Assembly (NCBI GenBank): GCA_006386115.1
Contig: VFIW01000003.1
Coordinates: 1,116,001 to 1,180,000 of the forward strand
Source of the DNA: Globisporangium splendens
Lineage: Eukaryota; Oomycota; Peronosporomycetes; Pythiales; Pythiaceae
Direction of reading: 5' to 3'
DNA: 64,000 nucleotides
Below the pieces are notes generated by a model. The model was not told where the DNA came from and made no database searches. It worked only from the letters and a program-made list of their open reading frames with translations. Positions 1-12,792 of this stretch are shown one piece after another. Positions within the stretch are counted from its first letter, which is position 1. The number at the start of each line of letters is the position of its first letter. The translations under genes and the position numbers were made by a program.

Positions 1-1634
1 GGAGGATTTGTCTTGCCGTGTTGAGCCCATCCCTGTTTCCTCAACACGTTTGGTGGCTGTTTTTCGTGTTGGGCAAAAAAGGGCAACCTCTTCAAGGGAA
101 CAAACGCGTGCGGAAGAAAAAGAACCTCCATGAACACGGTCAAACGCGCATCCGGACATCGTATACAATCTGTATAATCTTCACTCCGCACGAGCGAATG
201 ATTGCTCTCCCTTTCTTCAATTTACCTGCACAGCAGGCTGCATATGCAGACTACCAATTCTCATCTAAATACTCTCAGTTCATGTTCGCTTTATTGCAAC
301 AATACTGTAGATGCATGATGAGACCATCATGCACCCCTGGCGCATTGAGACACCTGTTTGCAAGGACCTCCATTTTTGATGGCTTCCATCACGTCTTCAA
401 TGTGAGCAGAAGTGCACGTGCTTTAGCCTACCATGCGTTGCGCCGTAGTGTGCTCCTATACTCAGTTTCAGTGTATCGAAGCTCAGGCTGCGTTTTCAAA
501 CAGGCGGACTAAATGTCGCAATCAATGTTTGCAAGCACGAACCGCTATATTTGCGAGCGCGGACAACAGCTTGGCATGTGTGGAAGGTGCAATCGGCAAT
601 AAATACCGTGACTTCAAATCAACTGGTTACGTTTGCCAACTCAATGAAAGTATGCGCGCTCAAGCAGTTAATAGCTTACGAGGGACGACGGCAGAAGTGG
701 CGGACATTGTCTCCCCCGAAAGGATGTCAGCAATTGCAATCTTGACAGGTGAAACGTTAAAAGTGCTTGATGTGCATTTGTTATCCGTACTATACATAAA
801 CCCCAATCGGCCAAATCGCGTGCCGCCACACAAACGAGCCACGCAAATGATGCGGCGGACACTCTCCACAAAATTCGCATCGTCCACAGTTGGCTCCCTC
901 CCTCATCTGGGTGCAAGTTTGAAGCGCATCCTACCGCGCACACACACACACGCACACGCATCAAGATTCCAGGCGAGCGAGCTCACCGGCGGATTCTTAC
1001 TGTGCAAAGTGAAGAGAGTGCCACGCAGTCTGCCTGGGTTGCAGCCCACGCAGAGTCCTGACAGCAGCTTCACGTTGGACCGTTTGCTGACGAAAAAGCT
1101 GAACCACTCTGCTTGTGAAGGTACATGAGATCGGCAATACTGTACCCGCAGTGATGGTTGCAGGCAGAGAGCATCAGGAAAGCAAAGAGAGAGAGAGAGA
1201 GGGGATCAGCGTGTTGCCTCAGTCGATGCGACGTGGGAATGGGATTCGAGGAGTGGCATTGCAGTCCTCCCAGAAACGCGTGGATCCACTTTGGACAAAC
1301 TAGATTTTCTCTTGAATTTTGTATGCGCTCTCATTTGGCTCAACGAAAAGAAACACGGCGAACACAGATGACTCGGCCTTCACTTCACTCTCCGGGAGGG
1401 ATTTGTCGTGTTGCAGCAGCCACCAATTGGCTGCGCTTTGGCGTCGTGACGCCGCCAACACGCCCGAGGTTTTGAGGTTTGAGCGCTTCCCCCAATCTCC
1501 CCAGCCGCTCTCTGTACCGTACATCTGGCTCCCGGCGCGCACAGCCGAGGCAACCTTGGCGGCGCTCCTCCCCGCCCCGCCCAGCCAGACATGCAGTCAG
1601 ACACAGACACGGGAGCGCGGCGCCCACCCTCAGC
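1..1634. other. Intergenic region, no supported gene
   Basis: Open frames here are short, start at non-ATG codons and show no recognisable protein pattern. A short CA-repeat lies near 942-960 and a GA-repeat near 1186-1201. The last part presumably carries the promoter of the YrhK-domain gene that follows. I see no RNA gene or mobile element. Confidence 0.5.
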
Positions 1635-1650
1635 CTCATTCCGCAATTTG
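1634..1650 (+). promoter_or_regulatory. Oomycete-type initiator + flanking promoter region
   Basis: The sequence CCTCATTCCGCAATTT at 1634-1649 matches the published oomycete core promoter consensus GCTCATTYYNCAWTTT at all but one position. Transcription would start near the A at 1638, which gives a 5' leader of about 59 bases before the ATG at 1697. That spacing is typical for this promoter class. Confidence 0.65.
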
Positions 1651-1696
1651 CATCGCCGCGCGCACACCAAACGCCCAAGACATAAATAGCTGCAAC

Positions 1697-2509
1697 ATGG
1701 TCACTGGTCACCTGTCCCCGCACTACGCCGAGCAGCTCACGCCCGACGTGACCAAGCCCACGACGACGACCGTCATGCACCCGCTCAGCACTGGCATGAA
1801 GGTGTTCAAGATCGCCAAGGTGCTCTCCTACTTCTTCGGCTCGCTGCTCTTCCAGCTCGGCTCGATCTACTTTTACCCCAAGTACTCGATCCTCTGGAAC
1901 GGCAAGGGCGGGCTCTTTGGGAGCTGGGCGTTCGTCATTGGCTGTGTGTTCTTCATGCTCGGCACGAACATGGACTTCATCGACACCATCCGCAACAACA
2001 GTGGCACGACGACCCGCCAGATCCTGAATGCCTACAACGGACTCATGTACGTAATGGCTGGTGTGATCTTCGAGCTCGGCGCGGTCTACTTCTTGCCAGA
2101 CTGGTACGCCAAGGCCCCAAGTCTCGGGTGCTGGGCGTTCCTGCTCGGCAGTATCCAGTTCTGCTTGGCTGCGCTCGGTGACATTGCGTTCATCCTGATC
2201 ACCCACGAAGATCCCAAGCAAAGTGGCATCAAGTTCCGCAACTTGTACTGCTGGGGCACGGTCGCGGCCCTGGGCACGTTCATCGGCGCTCTGTTGTTCA
2301 TCCTGGGCAGCTGGTTCTACCTCCCGCGCTTCATCGCCCAGGAAGACGCGGTCAAGGCCGAGGCGTACATGTACAAGTCGATCAACTTTTACACCGTTGG
2401 AAGTGTTTTCTTCATCATCAACTCGCTGGCGCAGATCCCCGACATGCTCGCGAGCTTCAAGGCTGGTCGACCCGTCGTGGTGACGAAGGAGGGCGTCGAC
2501 CATGTCTAA
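1697..2509 (+). CDS. YrhK-domain multi-pass membrane protein
   Basis: Predicted integral membrane protein of 270 residues; function unknown. The start is the ATG at 1697, because the open frame upstream has no better ATG and the initiator lies about 60 bases before it. The protein has three tandem repeats, roughly residues 33-95, 112-180 and 188-258. Each pairs two hydrophobic segments, with a Gly-x-x-x-Phe-x-x-Gly-Ser/Ala pattern followed by a Phe/Tyr-x-Pro (for example FQLGSIYFYP, FELGAVYFLP, FILGSWFYLP). That pattern is characteristic of the YrhK-like fold found in bacteria and stramenopiles. The N-terminus is hydrophilic, so insertion would depend on internal signal anchors. It is intronless and followed by about 500 bases of spacer before the helicase gene on the same strand. 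The family assignment is by pattern recognition; cellular location and substrate cannot be read from the sequence. Confidence 0.85.
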   Translation: MVTGHLSPHYAEQLTPDVTKPTTTTVMHPLSTGMKVFKIAKVLSYFFGSLLFQLGSIYFYPKYSILWNGKGGLFGSWAFVIGCVFFMLGTNMDFIDTIRNNSGTTTRQILNAYNGLMYVMAGVIFELGAVYFLPDWYAKAPSLGCWAFLLGSIQFCLAALGDIAFILITHEDPKQSGIKFRNLYCWGTVAALGTFIGALLFILGSWFYLPRFIAQEDAVKAEAYMYKSINFYTVGSVFFIINSLAQIPDMLASFKAGRPVVVTKEGVDHV

Positions 2510-5190
<2,681 letters not shown>

Positions 5191-5312
5191 AGCAGCTTTT
5201 AGGCTAGACAGACAAAGCAAATCATAGGCGAAATAGTATGTTCTGTTGAGTTTTGACTCTTTTTTCCTCATTAATAGATGATCTTACTAGAAATCAGAGC
5301 CCACGTGAGAAA

Positions 5313-6815
5313 CTATCTTCTGAACGATCGGATCTTATGGATCTTCAGCCTTTTCGTGCCGTATCCCGCTTTGCCTCGGACTTGCTTCTTCCCGGTCGCT
5401 CGCTTCGGTGAGGCATCGTGTTCATCTTCCTCGCTGTGCTCGGGTTTGTCTGCTGGAATGGCGATTCTGCCTTCCGTCTCCTTGGCGGTGCGGAACTCCT
5501 TGATCGTTTTGTGGTGGCGGTTGGCTTCGTCGATGCTGTTGGCGAGCGGGAGATCGTACTTCGAGACAAGACTAGTCACAAACCCCTTGGTCCCTGCACG
5601 ACCAGTTCGACCAGCGCGGTGCACGTAGTCAACCGCAGACTTTGGAAAATCAAACATGATAACGTGTCGGACATCCGCGAAGTCGAGACCGCGCGCCGCC
5701 AAGTCCGTGCACACCAGGACCTTGAGCTTGTCGTCGTTCGTGAACCGCTCGACCGATTCCAGCCGAAGCTGTGGTGGCATGCCGCCGTGGAGACACAGCG
5801 ACTGGAAGCCGTTCTCGCGCAGCATGTGGTCCGTGGACCGGCAACTGGCCGAGTTCTGACAAAACACGATCGTCTTTTCTTTCTTGAATTCGCGCAAGTT
5901 TAGCGCATCACGAAGCGCCGAGTGCTTGGTCTCAGGCGTCACGCGCACAAACTCTTCGTGGATCGTGGCTGGCGTGCTGTGGATCTTATCGTCGCTTACG
6001 AGACGCAAGTCACCGAATCGCTTCATTAGAACCTGGTCCAGTGGGGACTTGACAGTCGCGGCGACCAAGACGATCTGCAGTGGCTCGTTGCGCTTGGCTG
6101 CGCTCGCTTGGATCGGTCCCAAAATGTCATCCAGCTCTTTGCGAAATCCCATCTTCGCGTCAAAGAGCGTATCGGCTTCGTCCACAACGACCGTGCTAAT
6201 GCGGGACACAAAGAAATCGCCAGCTTTGATGCAGCGTGAGACGCGACCAGGAGTGCCGATCACCAGGTCCAGACGCTTTGACAGACTCTTTTGTTGGATG
6301 CTCTTGCGCTCTCCACTCGTGACGGTGCAGGACGCGAACTTTGCTGCGTGCGAGAGCTTTTTGGCGACGTCACTGACTTGTGTGGCGAGTTCGCGACTCG
6401 GAGTCAGTACAATCGCCTGCGGACGCGACACCACGATCTTCTTCTTTTCGTCCACTGTCTGCGCTGCTTCCGCTCGAAGAATCTGTTCCACTACCGGCAC
6501 CAGGTACGCGAGCGTCTTCCCCGTGCCAGTCTGCGCCGTGCAGAGCACGTCTTTCTTGGCGAGAATGGATTGGATGCTCTTCTGCTGGATGTTCGTCGGC
6601 TGCTTGATCCCCATTTCGTGCAACGCCTGTTCGATTTTCTCATTGATGCCGAGCTCCTGGAAGCTTTTCACGCTGAACGAGCGGCTACGCTCGACAGCAA
6701 AAGCGAGCGGAGCTGCATGCGCAGTAGAGGACGCGATGGAGGTGCGCAGAGCAACCGCATTGTGGCTCGTGCGAACACGTCCGCGCGCCGCAATTCGCAG
6801 CGAACGCAGCATCAT
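5313..6815 (-). CDS. DEAD-box RNA helicase, probably mitochondrial
   Basis: ATP-dependent RNA helicase of 501 residues. The first ATG pair of the frame is at 6815/6812 (Met-Met-Leu-Arg); upstream the frame has only a TTG. The first 30 or so residues are rich in Arg, Ala and Ser and lack acids, which is typical of a mitochondrial targeting peptide. Then come the Q-motif region (FQELGINEKIEQAL), motif I AQTGTGKT, Ia PSRELA, Ib TPGR, motif II DEAD, the C-terminal RecA domain with ARGLD, and motif VI HRAGRTGRAG. The C-terminal tail is basic. Motif III, usually SAT, reads AAT here. The arrangement resembles DDX28-like and plant/stramenopile organellar helicases that assist mitoribosome assembly; that role is inferred from the presequence and family, not demonstrated. 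It is intronless, convergent with the DHX15 gene, and divergent from the IQ-motif gene over a short spacer. Confidence 0.9.
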   Translation of the reverse strand: MMLRSLRIAARGRVRTSHNAVALRTSIASSTAHAAPLAFAVERSRSFSVKSFQELGINEKIEQALHEMGIKQPTNIQQKSIQSILAKKDVLCTAQTGTGKTLAYLVPVVEQILRAEAAQTVDEKKKIVVSRPQAIVLTPSRELATQVSDVAKKLSHAAKFASCTVTSGERKSIQQKSLSKRLDLVIGTPGRVSRCIKAGDFFVSRISTVVVDEADTLFDAKMGFRKELDDILGPIQASAAKRNEPLQIVLVAATVKSPLDQVLMKRFGDLRLVSDDKIHSTPATIHEEFVRVTPETKHSALRDALNLREFKKEKTIVFCQNSASCRSTDHMLRENGFQSLCLHGGMPPQLRLESVERFTNDDKLKVLVCTDLAARGLDFADVRHVIMFDFPKSAVDYVHRAGRTGRAGTKGFVTSLVSKYDLPLANSIDEANRHHKTIKEFRTAKETEGRIAIPADKPEHSEEDEHDASPKRATGKKQVRGKAGYGTKRLKIHKIRSFRR

Positions 6816-7026
6816 TTCAGGCTTGAGCTGGTGTTGGCTTGTTCCAATTGGCTTGGCTCCAATCGCTTGCACAAATGATGGTAAAAATGCTGGCGATCCC
6901 TTCAATAGTAGGCAGGGTGCGATCTTTGACTCTCAAAATTAATGTATCAAAGCGCGGTGCATTTTTGAATGACGAGCTAAAACGCGTTTGCACTTTTCCA
7001 TCTGATGCGACCATCACTCTCAACAG

Positions 7027-9900
7027 GTGGATCATAAAGCGTCGCAGAGTGCAAGTTGCACAGAAGAGGAAAATGCGCGCACGCGTGGTGCAACGGAGGA
7101 AGAGCGGCAATGTCGAAGCGGTGGACGGCGCGCAACAGGGACTGAGGGAGAGAGAGGGGAAGCTCCATGCAGCCAGTGCGTACTCTCCTGCGCTACCGAT
7201 GAATATGACGCAGTCCATGACGCCTCATGCAGCGATGGCGCCTCATGCAGCGATGGCGGCGCCGCAACAGTCGTCGAAAGCACCTCCCCGGTCTTTTTGC
7301 AAGAAAAGCGAAGCATTAGAGTGCGAAAAGTGGATGAGGCAGCGCATAACTGCAACAATTCGGGTCGACTCGGAGGCAGCGAGTATACAGATGAGTACAG
7401 TGAACGAGAGGAGACGTCGAGATCCTTTGTGCCTACTTTGAAGGAGAAATTGCTGCAGGAAAGTGGCGCGTTCTTTCAAGAGAAGCTCATGTACGACGAG
7501 TTGTTTTGCCATTTAAGAAGCCGATCCGAGGACAGGCGAGATTGCACAGCAATACACAGGGCAGTCTCGATATGGAACGAAGTCAGACGGAGAAATGTGA
7601 ATTCGATACTTTCTGCCGGGCGTCGCGTTTTCGAGAAGAGTGGCGACTTGGTACGTTAGAATAAGCACCATGCCTGTTGCTGTCTGCACCGCTGTAATAG
7701 ACGAACTTGAATTAGGGTGGGAAGGCGACATTCTGGAAAGGCTGAAGTTGGAAGAGCTGGCGTTAAATCACCCAAGCCATGAAGACGATGCGAAATCCCG
7801 GGCGCTTCGAGCACATCTCATGTAAGTGCGTCAGATTCGTGCGCAGCGTCCTTGAACAGCAAGTGACGCTCGGGTTGAATTGCTAGACAATCGATCCACA
7901 TGCTCCTTTCAGCAGATTTGCCGTGGCTTTCGAATAACGATTCGCCCGGCAGTTCACAAAATAAGACCAAGCGATCTCAAAACCTCCTGTATGCGCAGCA
8001 AATGGACCGGATCCTAAGCGCCATTGAGACTCAAACGCCGTTGGTCGTGATGAGCCAGATCATTTCGGGTGCTCGGTCTCGATTCCAGAGTCTTCTGGCC
8101 CGCGATGCGACCATCTTGTGCGCAACAATCGATGTACATCAGCAAGCGCCTCACAGCCAATCTCCACACATCATTAGCAATGCCAGCGAAGAAACTGGCC
8201 AGCCTGAACTATTGCAGCTGTACGAGAATGTGATCGCCGCCAAACAAGTAGTCGAGGTTGTTATGGCAGAAACACACGCACAAGATGAAGCGAGATCAAC
8301 AGAGCTCGTAATGGAGACAAATCCAAAGTTTCTTGCCGATTTACAGATACAGCGTGCCAACGCAGAGTACGCCAGAAACGAAATTCAAGCAGAGGCGCAT
8401 TTGCGGTATGTTTCGGCCAACCGCATTAAGCGGAGTTACAGGAACCATCGACAGCGAAAGGAATGGCGAGGACGGGCAGAAGCACTCCGACAAAGGGTTG
8501 AGGCTCGCGCAATGTTACTTTTACGGGTACGTTAGTTTTGTGGGTGGTCGTTCACTTCCAGGACAAGCTAATCGAGTGATTGATCCAATTGCAGCTTCGG
8601 ATTCCAGTTGTATATGAGCTCTACCGGCGTAAACGCACGTTGTTGCACAAACACCAAGGAAGAGCAATTGCAGTTTTCTGCTTCTGGAAGTACGTGTACC
8701 CACAGCGGTGTGACTTTCGAGGGTATCATTTTGACCGTATTGTCAACGCGGCTCTCATAGCGGCAATCGTTAGGTAAGCGCTTTGCGACTTGAGTCACTT
8801 GGACTACCAATTCACTGGAGCATACAACTTTGCAGAATCCAGAGCTTTGTTCGACAAATACAAGCACATCATCGCGCTTCTCTGAGAAGATCAGTCTCGA
8901 AACTGAAAGCGCGGAAAGTGCTGTCCAGGAGATGGAAATGCCACCAGCTTTTTGGAAAGGTTTCTTTCAAAAACTGCATTGTGTTTGCAAAGTGATGCCA
9001 GAACTGACTAAGAAGTGTCTTTCGCTGTCTTGCGTTAATGCTGTTTTGCTAGCATATGCATTCAATTAACGCGGACTTGGTTGAGTGGAGATATCGCATC
9101 GGTCTCGAGCACAAGCGAGTTCAAGAAGAAATCGCACGTGAAGGATCGAGATTTGCATCGGAATGGAAGAAATACGAAGCCAAGCTGCTGAAAGAAATGA
9201 TGAAATCCAAGCTCCCACCCAAGTGGATCCCTCAGATGGATCAGATCAACGGCGAAGAGTATTTCCTAAACACCAAGACAGCCAAGACATCCAAAGAGCA
9301 CCCGAACAAGGTTCTTTTCAAGCAGCTCGTGAGTAAACAATACGCGCAGGCAGAAGCCATCTATTCTGAACAGATCGCGCGTCTCGAAGTCTATCAACGA
9401 CACTTGGCGGTACAGCTCGAAGGTCGCATGCAAGCATCTTTGGATGCAATTATCTCCGAAATGGTTATAGTGCGATGCAATCCGACACCCACGACGATCA
9501 CACACGCAGCATAAGCAAAGCTACGAATACAACTGTAGCAAATATTTGGAGATCCAGTTGCTTGCTGCTCGAAAGACGGACACGTAAGTACCGCGGGGAT
9601 GCGGTAAAGCTACCGGCGTATTCAGTCTTTGCCAGCGGGTGTTCATGAGACGGAGTGTGGCCATGTAACGCACAGCTGGCAAGCGACAAGCAGTCAGTAA
9701 TGGACATGCACACGCCAGCATCTCGCTGCTGCCATCGACAGCCCGAGCAGCATTCGACAGGCGCGAGTGTCGTCTTGCGTCGCATGGCTTCACTCGAGTG
9801 CTCATACCCGCACGTGCCCATGCAGACGATGTACGACGTTGTTAAGCGGCGGTTGCGTACGGAGTTGATGCCCATCATTGGCGACACATTTGCAGGATAG
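7027..9900 (+). CDS. Multi-exon IQ-motif / WW-like protein, function unknown
   Basis: I assemble a gene of about eight exons. Exon 1 is open from 7027 to about 7654. It is followed by 7701-7821, 7887-8526, 8595-8773, 8836-8959 and 9053 to about 9465, then probably about 9539-9583, and a last exon ending at the TAG at 9898-9900. Introns with clear GT-AG ends and matching phases are 7822-7886, 8527-8594, 8774-8835 and 8960-9052. The first intron and the 3' splice pattern are less certain. The protein is rich in basic helices with several IQ-like motifs (best: RIQSFVRQIQAHHRASLRR across the exon junction at 8773/8836), suggesting calmodulin-like partners. Near 9220-9300 a WW-like segment (LPPKWIPQMDQINGEEYF) lacks the second Trp. 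The 5' end is unresolved: the open frame begins without an ATG, so an upstream mini-exon or another start is needed. An 18-base direct repeat is coding at 7222-7257. No biochemical role can be assigned. Confidence 0.6.
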
Positions 9901-10354
9901 CCAGAGCAGCAACATGCCCATAGAGAGTGAGGAGAGACAGAGTCGGTGAATGTTGCTTGATTGTCGAGTCTGGTCTTATTGGTGCATGGGTGGGTGGGTT
10001 GAGTTGTCCGGGTCGAAAACCCGTTTTACGATTTGTTCCGACCCTGTGTGGGACCCAAAAACAGTTCAAACGGGTCGGGTTCTGACAGGATCAGGCCCGC
10101 GGAGCAGCAACCCTCCTCCCCCCTCTCCCTCGTTTCCACGCGTCTATCCAAGGTTTTTCCCTGTGTTGTCGTCTGAATGTACGGGACGGAGAGCCTGGGA
10201 GATGCGCTGCATTCGACGCAAGTCGGAACTGGAAGCCCCCAACCCACATCAGCCGCCGACGGAGAAGCGCCCACATCGCTTTCTCTCGTGTGCAGGGAAG
10301 ATAGTCGTTCCCAGTCTCTCTCTCTCACACTGTCCAGCGCAGTAAGTTGAAACT
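9901..10354. other. Intergenic region upstream of the PX-domain gene
   Basis: This contains a small inverted repeat (CGGGTCGAAAACCCG around 10010) and a related CGGGTCGGGTT stretch near 10072, then a pyrimidine-rich leader before the ATG at 10355. No open frame here resembles a protein. The inverted repeat could be a factor site or a remnant; nothing decides it. Confidence 0.4.
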
Positions 10355-12504
10355 ATGTACTCGTCGTACTGGAAGCCGCAGGACGGCCGCGAGTCCAACG
10401 TCCTGACGGACCACGAGGCGCTGCACCGCGACGCCGCGACGCACAAGAGCATCCAGTCCGATGAGACCAAGCTGCGGCCGCTTGATCTCGAGACCATCAT
10501 GTCGTCCAAAGCCGCCGTCAAGTTCTGGTACCTGCACCGCCCCAAGACCATGGAGTACGTGCACAAGAACGCGACCAAGATCCAGAGTGTCGGTCGCGCC
10601 TTCGCCGTGCGCCAGCTCAAGAAGAAATACGGCATCGAGTACATGGTCGAACTGGCCAAGCAAGACGAGCTGCGCAGACAAGCCGAGAAGCTGAAGGATA
10701 TGGACGACGAAGCCCGCGCGAACCTCGCCGCGGAAGACGCTGCCTACGACGCGCGCGTGGAAGAGAGTCGTCGTCTGCGTCGCGAGCAGATTGCAAAGGA
10801 GCAGGAGGCGGAGAATGCGCTTCGTCAGCGACTCGCAGAGGAAGCGAAACGCCGCCAGGAAACTGAAGAAGCGCGTCTCGCGGCTCTCGCTGAGGCCGAA
10901 GCTGCTCAACGTCTTTTGGAAGAGGAAGAGCGCATGCGACAAGAAGAGGCTCGTTTGGCGCGTATGGAGGAAGAAGAGCGACTGGCAGAGGAAGCGAACA
11001 AACTGCGCCTTGCGGAGGAAGCGCGTCTTGCGCAGGAGGCGGCGGAAGAAGAAGCACGCCGTCTGAAGGAAGCCGAGGAAGAAGAAGCGCGCCGTCTGAA
11101 GGAAGCCGAGGAAGAAGAGGCACGCCGTCTCCAGGACGAAGAAGAGGAGCAAGCGCATGTGCTCGCGACTGCTGCGTTGGGGGAACAGCAACGTCGTGAA
11201 GAGGAAGAAACCGCTGCGGCTGCTGCGGCAGCAGCGGCACTCGCTGCTGAAGCGGAGAGACAACGTTTGGAGGAAGAGCGTATTCGCCTGGAAGAAGAAG
11301 AGGCGGCCGCAGAAGAGCGTCGTATGTGGGAAGAAGAAGAAGTGGCTGAGGCTGCTGCCCTCGCTGCTGCGGAACTTAAGCGTCGTGAAGAACAAGAATT
11401 GAGGGAACGCCGTGAACGCGAAGAAACCGAACGTGCGCTTGCGGCTGCTGCTTTGGAAGCGCAAAAGATCGAACAGGCTCGCCAGCAGCGCTTGAAGGAA
11501 GAGAAAGCGGCCAAGTACGAGCAATCGCTCTCGAAGGACGTCCCGGTGTTGGTGCGCAACCACGGCCCTGGCCGCGTTGTCAGCTACGATCAGAACACCG
11601 AGACGTACCAGGTGCGATTAGACAATGCCATCGGCGGCATGCAGATCAACGTCAAGGCTTCTGACGTGAACTTGGATGACGACCGCATCCTGTCGCCACG
11701 TACCAAGGTTGACACTCCATTCGGTACGGGTGAAGTCGTCGGACTGGACCCACACGTTGGTTGCTACGCGATTAACACGGAGGTGAACGCGCCTGATGGC
11801 GAGCAGTTCCTGGCGTTTGTGCAGATCAACGATGTGCATGTCCACGTCGAGGAAGTCGAAGAACGTGCGATCGTCGAGAACCCTTCGCTGCCAAGTAAGT
11901 GGCTGGCATTGTTGCATTGTGACTTTGTTGATGGGAAGGTTGGGACTCATGCTTTGTTTGTGAAATCGTTTTGTGTGGTACAGTCCCCGACGAAATTCGT
12001 TTGGTAGCGGCGCGTATTGTCGATAGCCGCGTGTTGAACCGAACAGGCAAGAAGTTCATCCAGTACAAGCTCGAGATCCGAACGAGCAACTACGGCACCG
12101 TGTACTGCTGGAAGCGCTACAGTACTTTCAGGTATGTTGCGTTTATGGCGTATCCTCATTCCGCGTTGGTCGAATTGATCGAATAACGTTGTTTGTGCCG
12201 TTTGGTTTTCCTCTTCCTTAGATCTCTTTGCGACCGTTTGCACAAGGAAACGGGCATCAAGAAGAAGGACATGCCGGAATTGCCAAAGCGTCAAATCGTT
12301 GGAAATTTTTCGCAAAAGACAATTGCCGAGCGTGCGGACAAGCTGAACGAGTTCTTAACCGCAGCTGTCCAGGCCGAGCACCTGCAGTGGGGCATCCGTG
12401 TCGACGACCAGATCGCGGTGTACAAGCGCCGTGTGAAGAAGCAGCAGCCGCCACCTCCACCGCCCAGCAGCGGCGGTGGTGGTTTCTTCTCGCGTCGACG
12501 ATAA
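10355..12504 (+). CDS. IQ motif + coiled-coil + PX-domain protein
   Basis: Three exons: 10355-11894, 11984-12131 and 12222-12504. The introns (11895-11983, 12132-12221) have GT-AG ends and compatible phases, giving 656 residues. The N-terminus carries an IQ motif (KIQSVGRAFAVRQLKKKYG, about residues 74-92). Then come about 300 residues of Glu/Arg/Ala-rich coiled coil that includes three near-identical 10-residue repeats (ARRLKEAEEE; DNA 11050-11140). Two small beta-rich segments follow (PVLVRNHGPGRVVSY, and a second ending near residue 505). The last 145 residues form a PX domain with the RYSTFR core and a Pro-rich PP-x-P turn region, then a poly-Pro and Gly tail ending FFSRRR. PX domains bind phosphoinositides, so the protein probably links endosomal or plasma membranes to calmodulin-type or cytoskeletal partners. 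That role is inference. The start ATG is the only good one. Confidence 0.88.
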
Positions 12505-12792
12505 GCGCGTAGCGTGTTGTTTGTTTTCGTGGTCTGGGAGAGAGGGTGCAACGCGGCAGGAACGACAGGTGCATATAGGTTAGAGATTGTTTTTGGAGAA
12601 GTGAGGAGAGCTGCTCATTGCGAAAAGCGCTGCAAACACCATGCAAAATAAAAAAAGCGAACGAGTGCGTAGTCAGTCGTGTGAATATTCTTTTTAATAC
12701 AGCGTGCATTGCTCCCATTTTCAGTTCTTTTTCTACAAGTTGCTCCATGGAATCGTCGCTTAGACATGGCCACCTGCGTATATTGTACATCT
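12505..12792. other. Convergent 3' spacer
   Basis: This separates the convergent PX-domain and MYND-finger genes. It probably holds both 3' untranslated regions. An AATAAA-like AAAATAAAAAAA lies near 12642-12653. No gene is seen. Confidence 0.4.

Noticed and set aside
10325..11563. Minus-strand open frame of 412 codons rich in Phe, Leu and Ser
   Set aside because: It is the complement of the Glu/Arg/Ala-rich coiled coil of the PX-domain gene; repetitive codons keep the opposite strand open.
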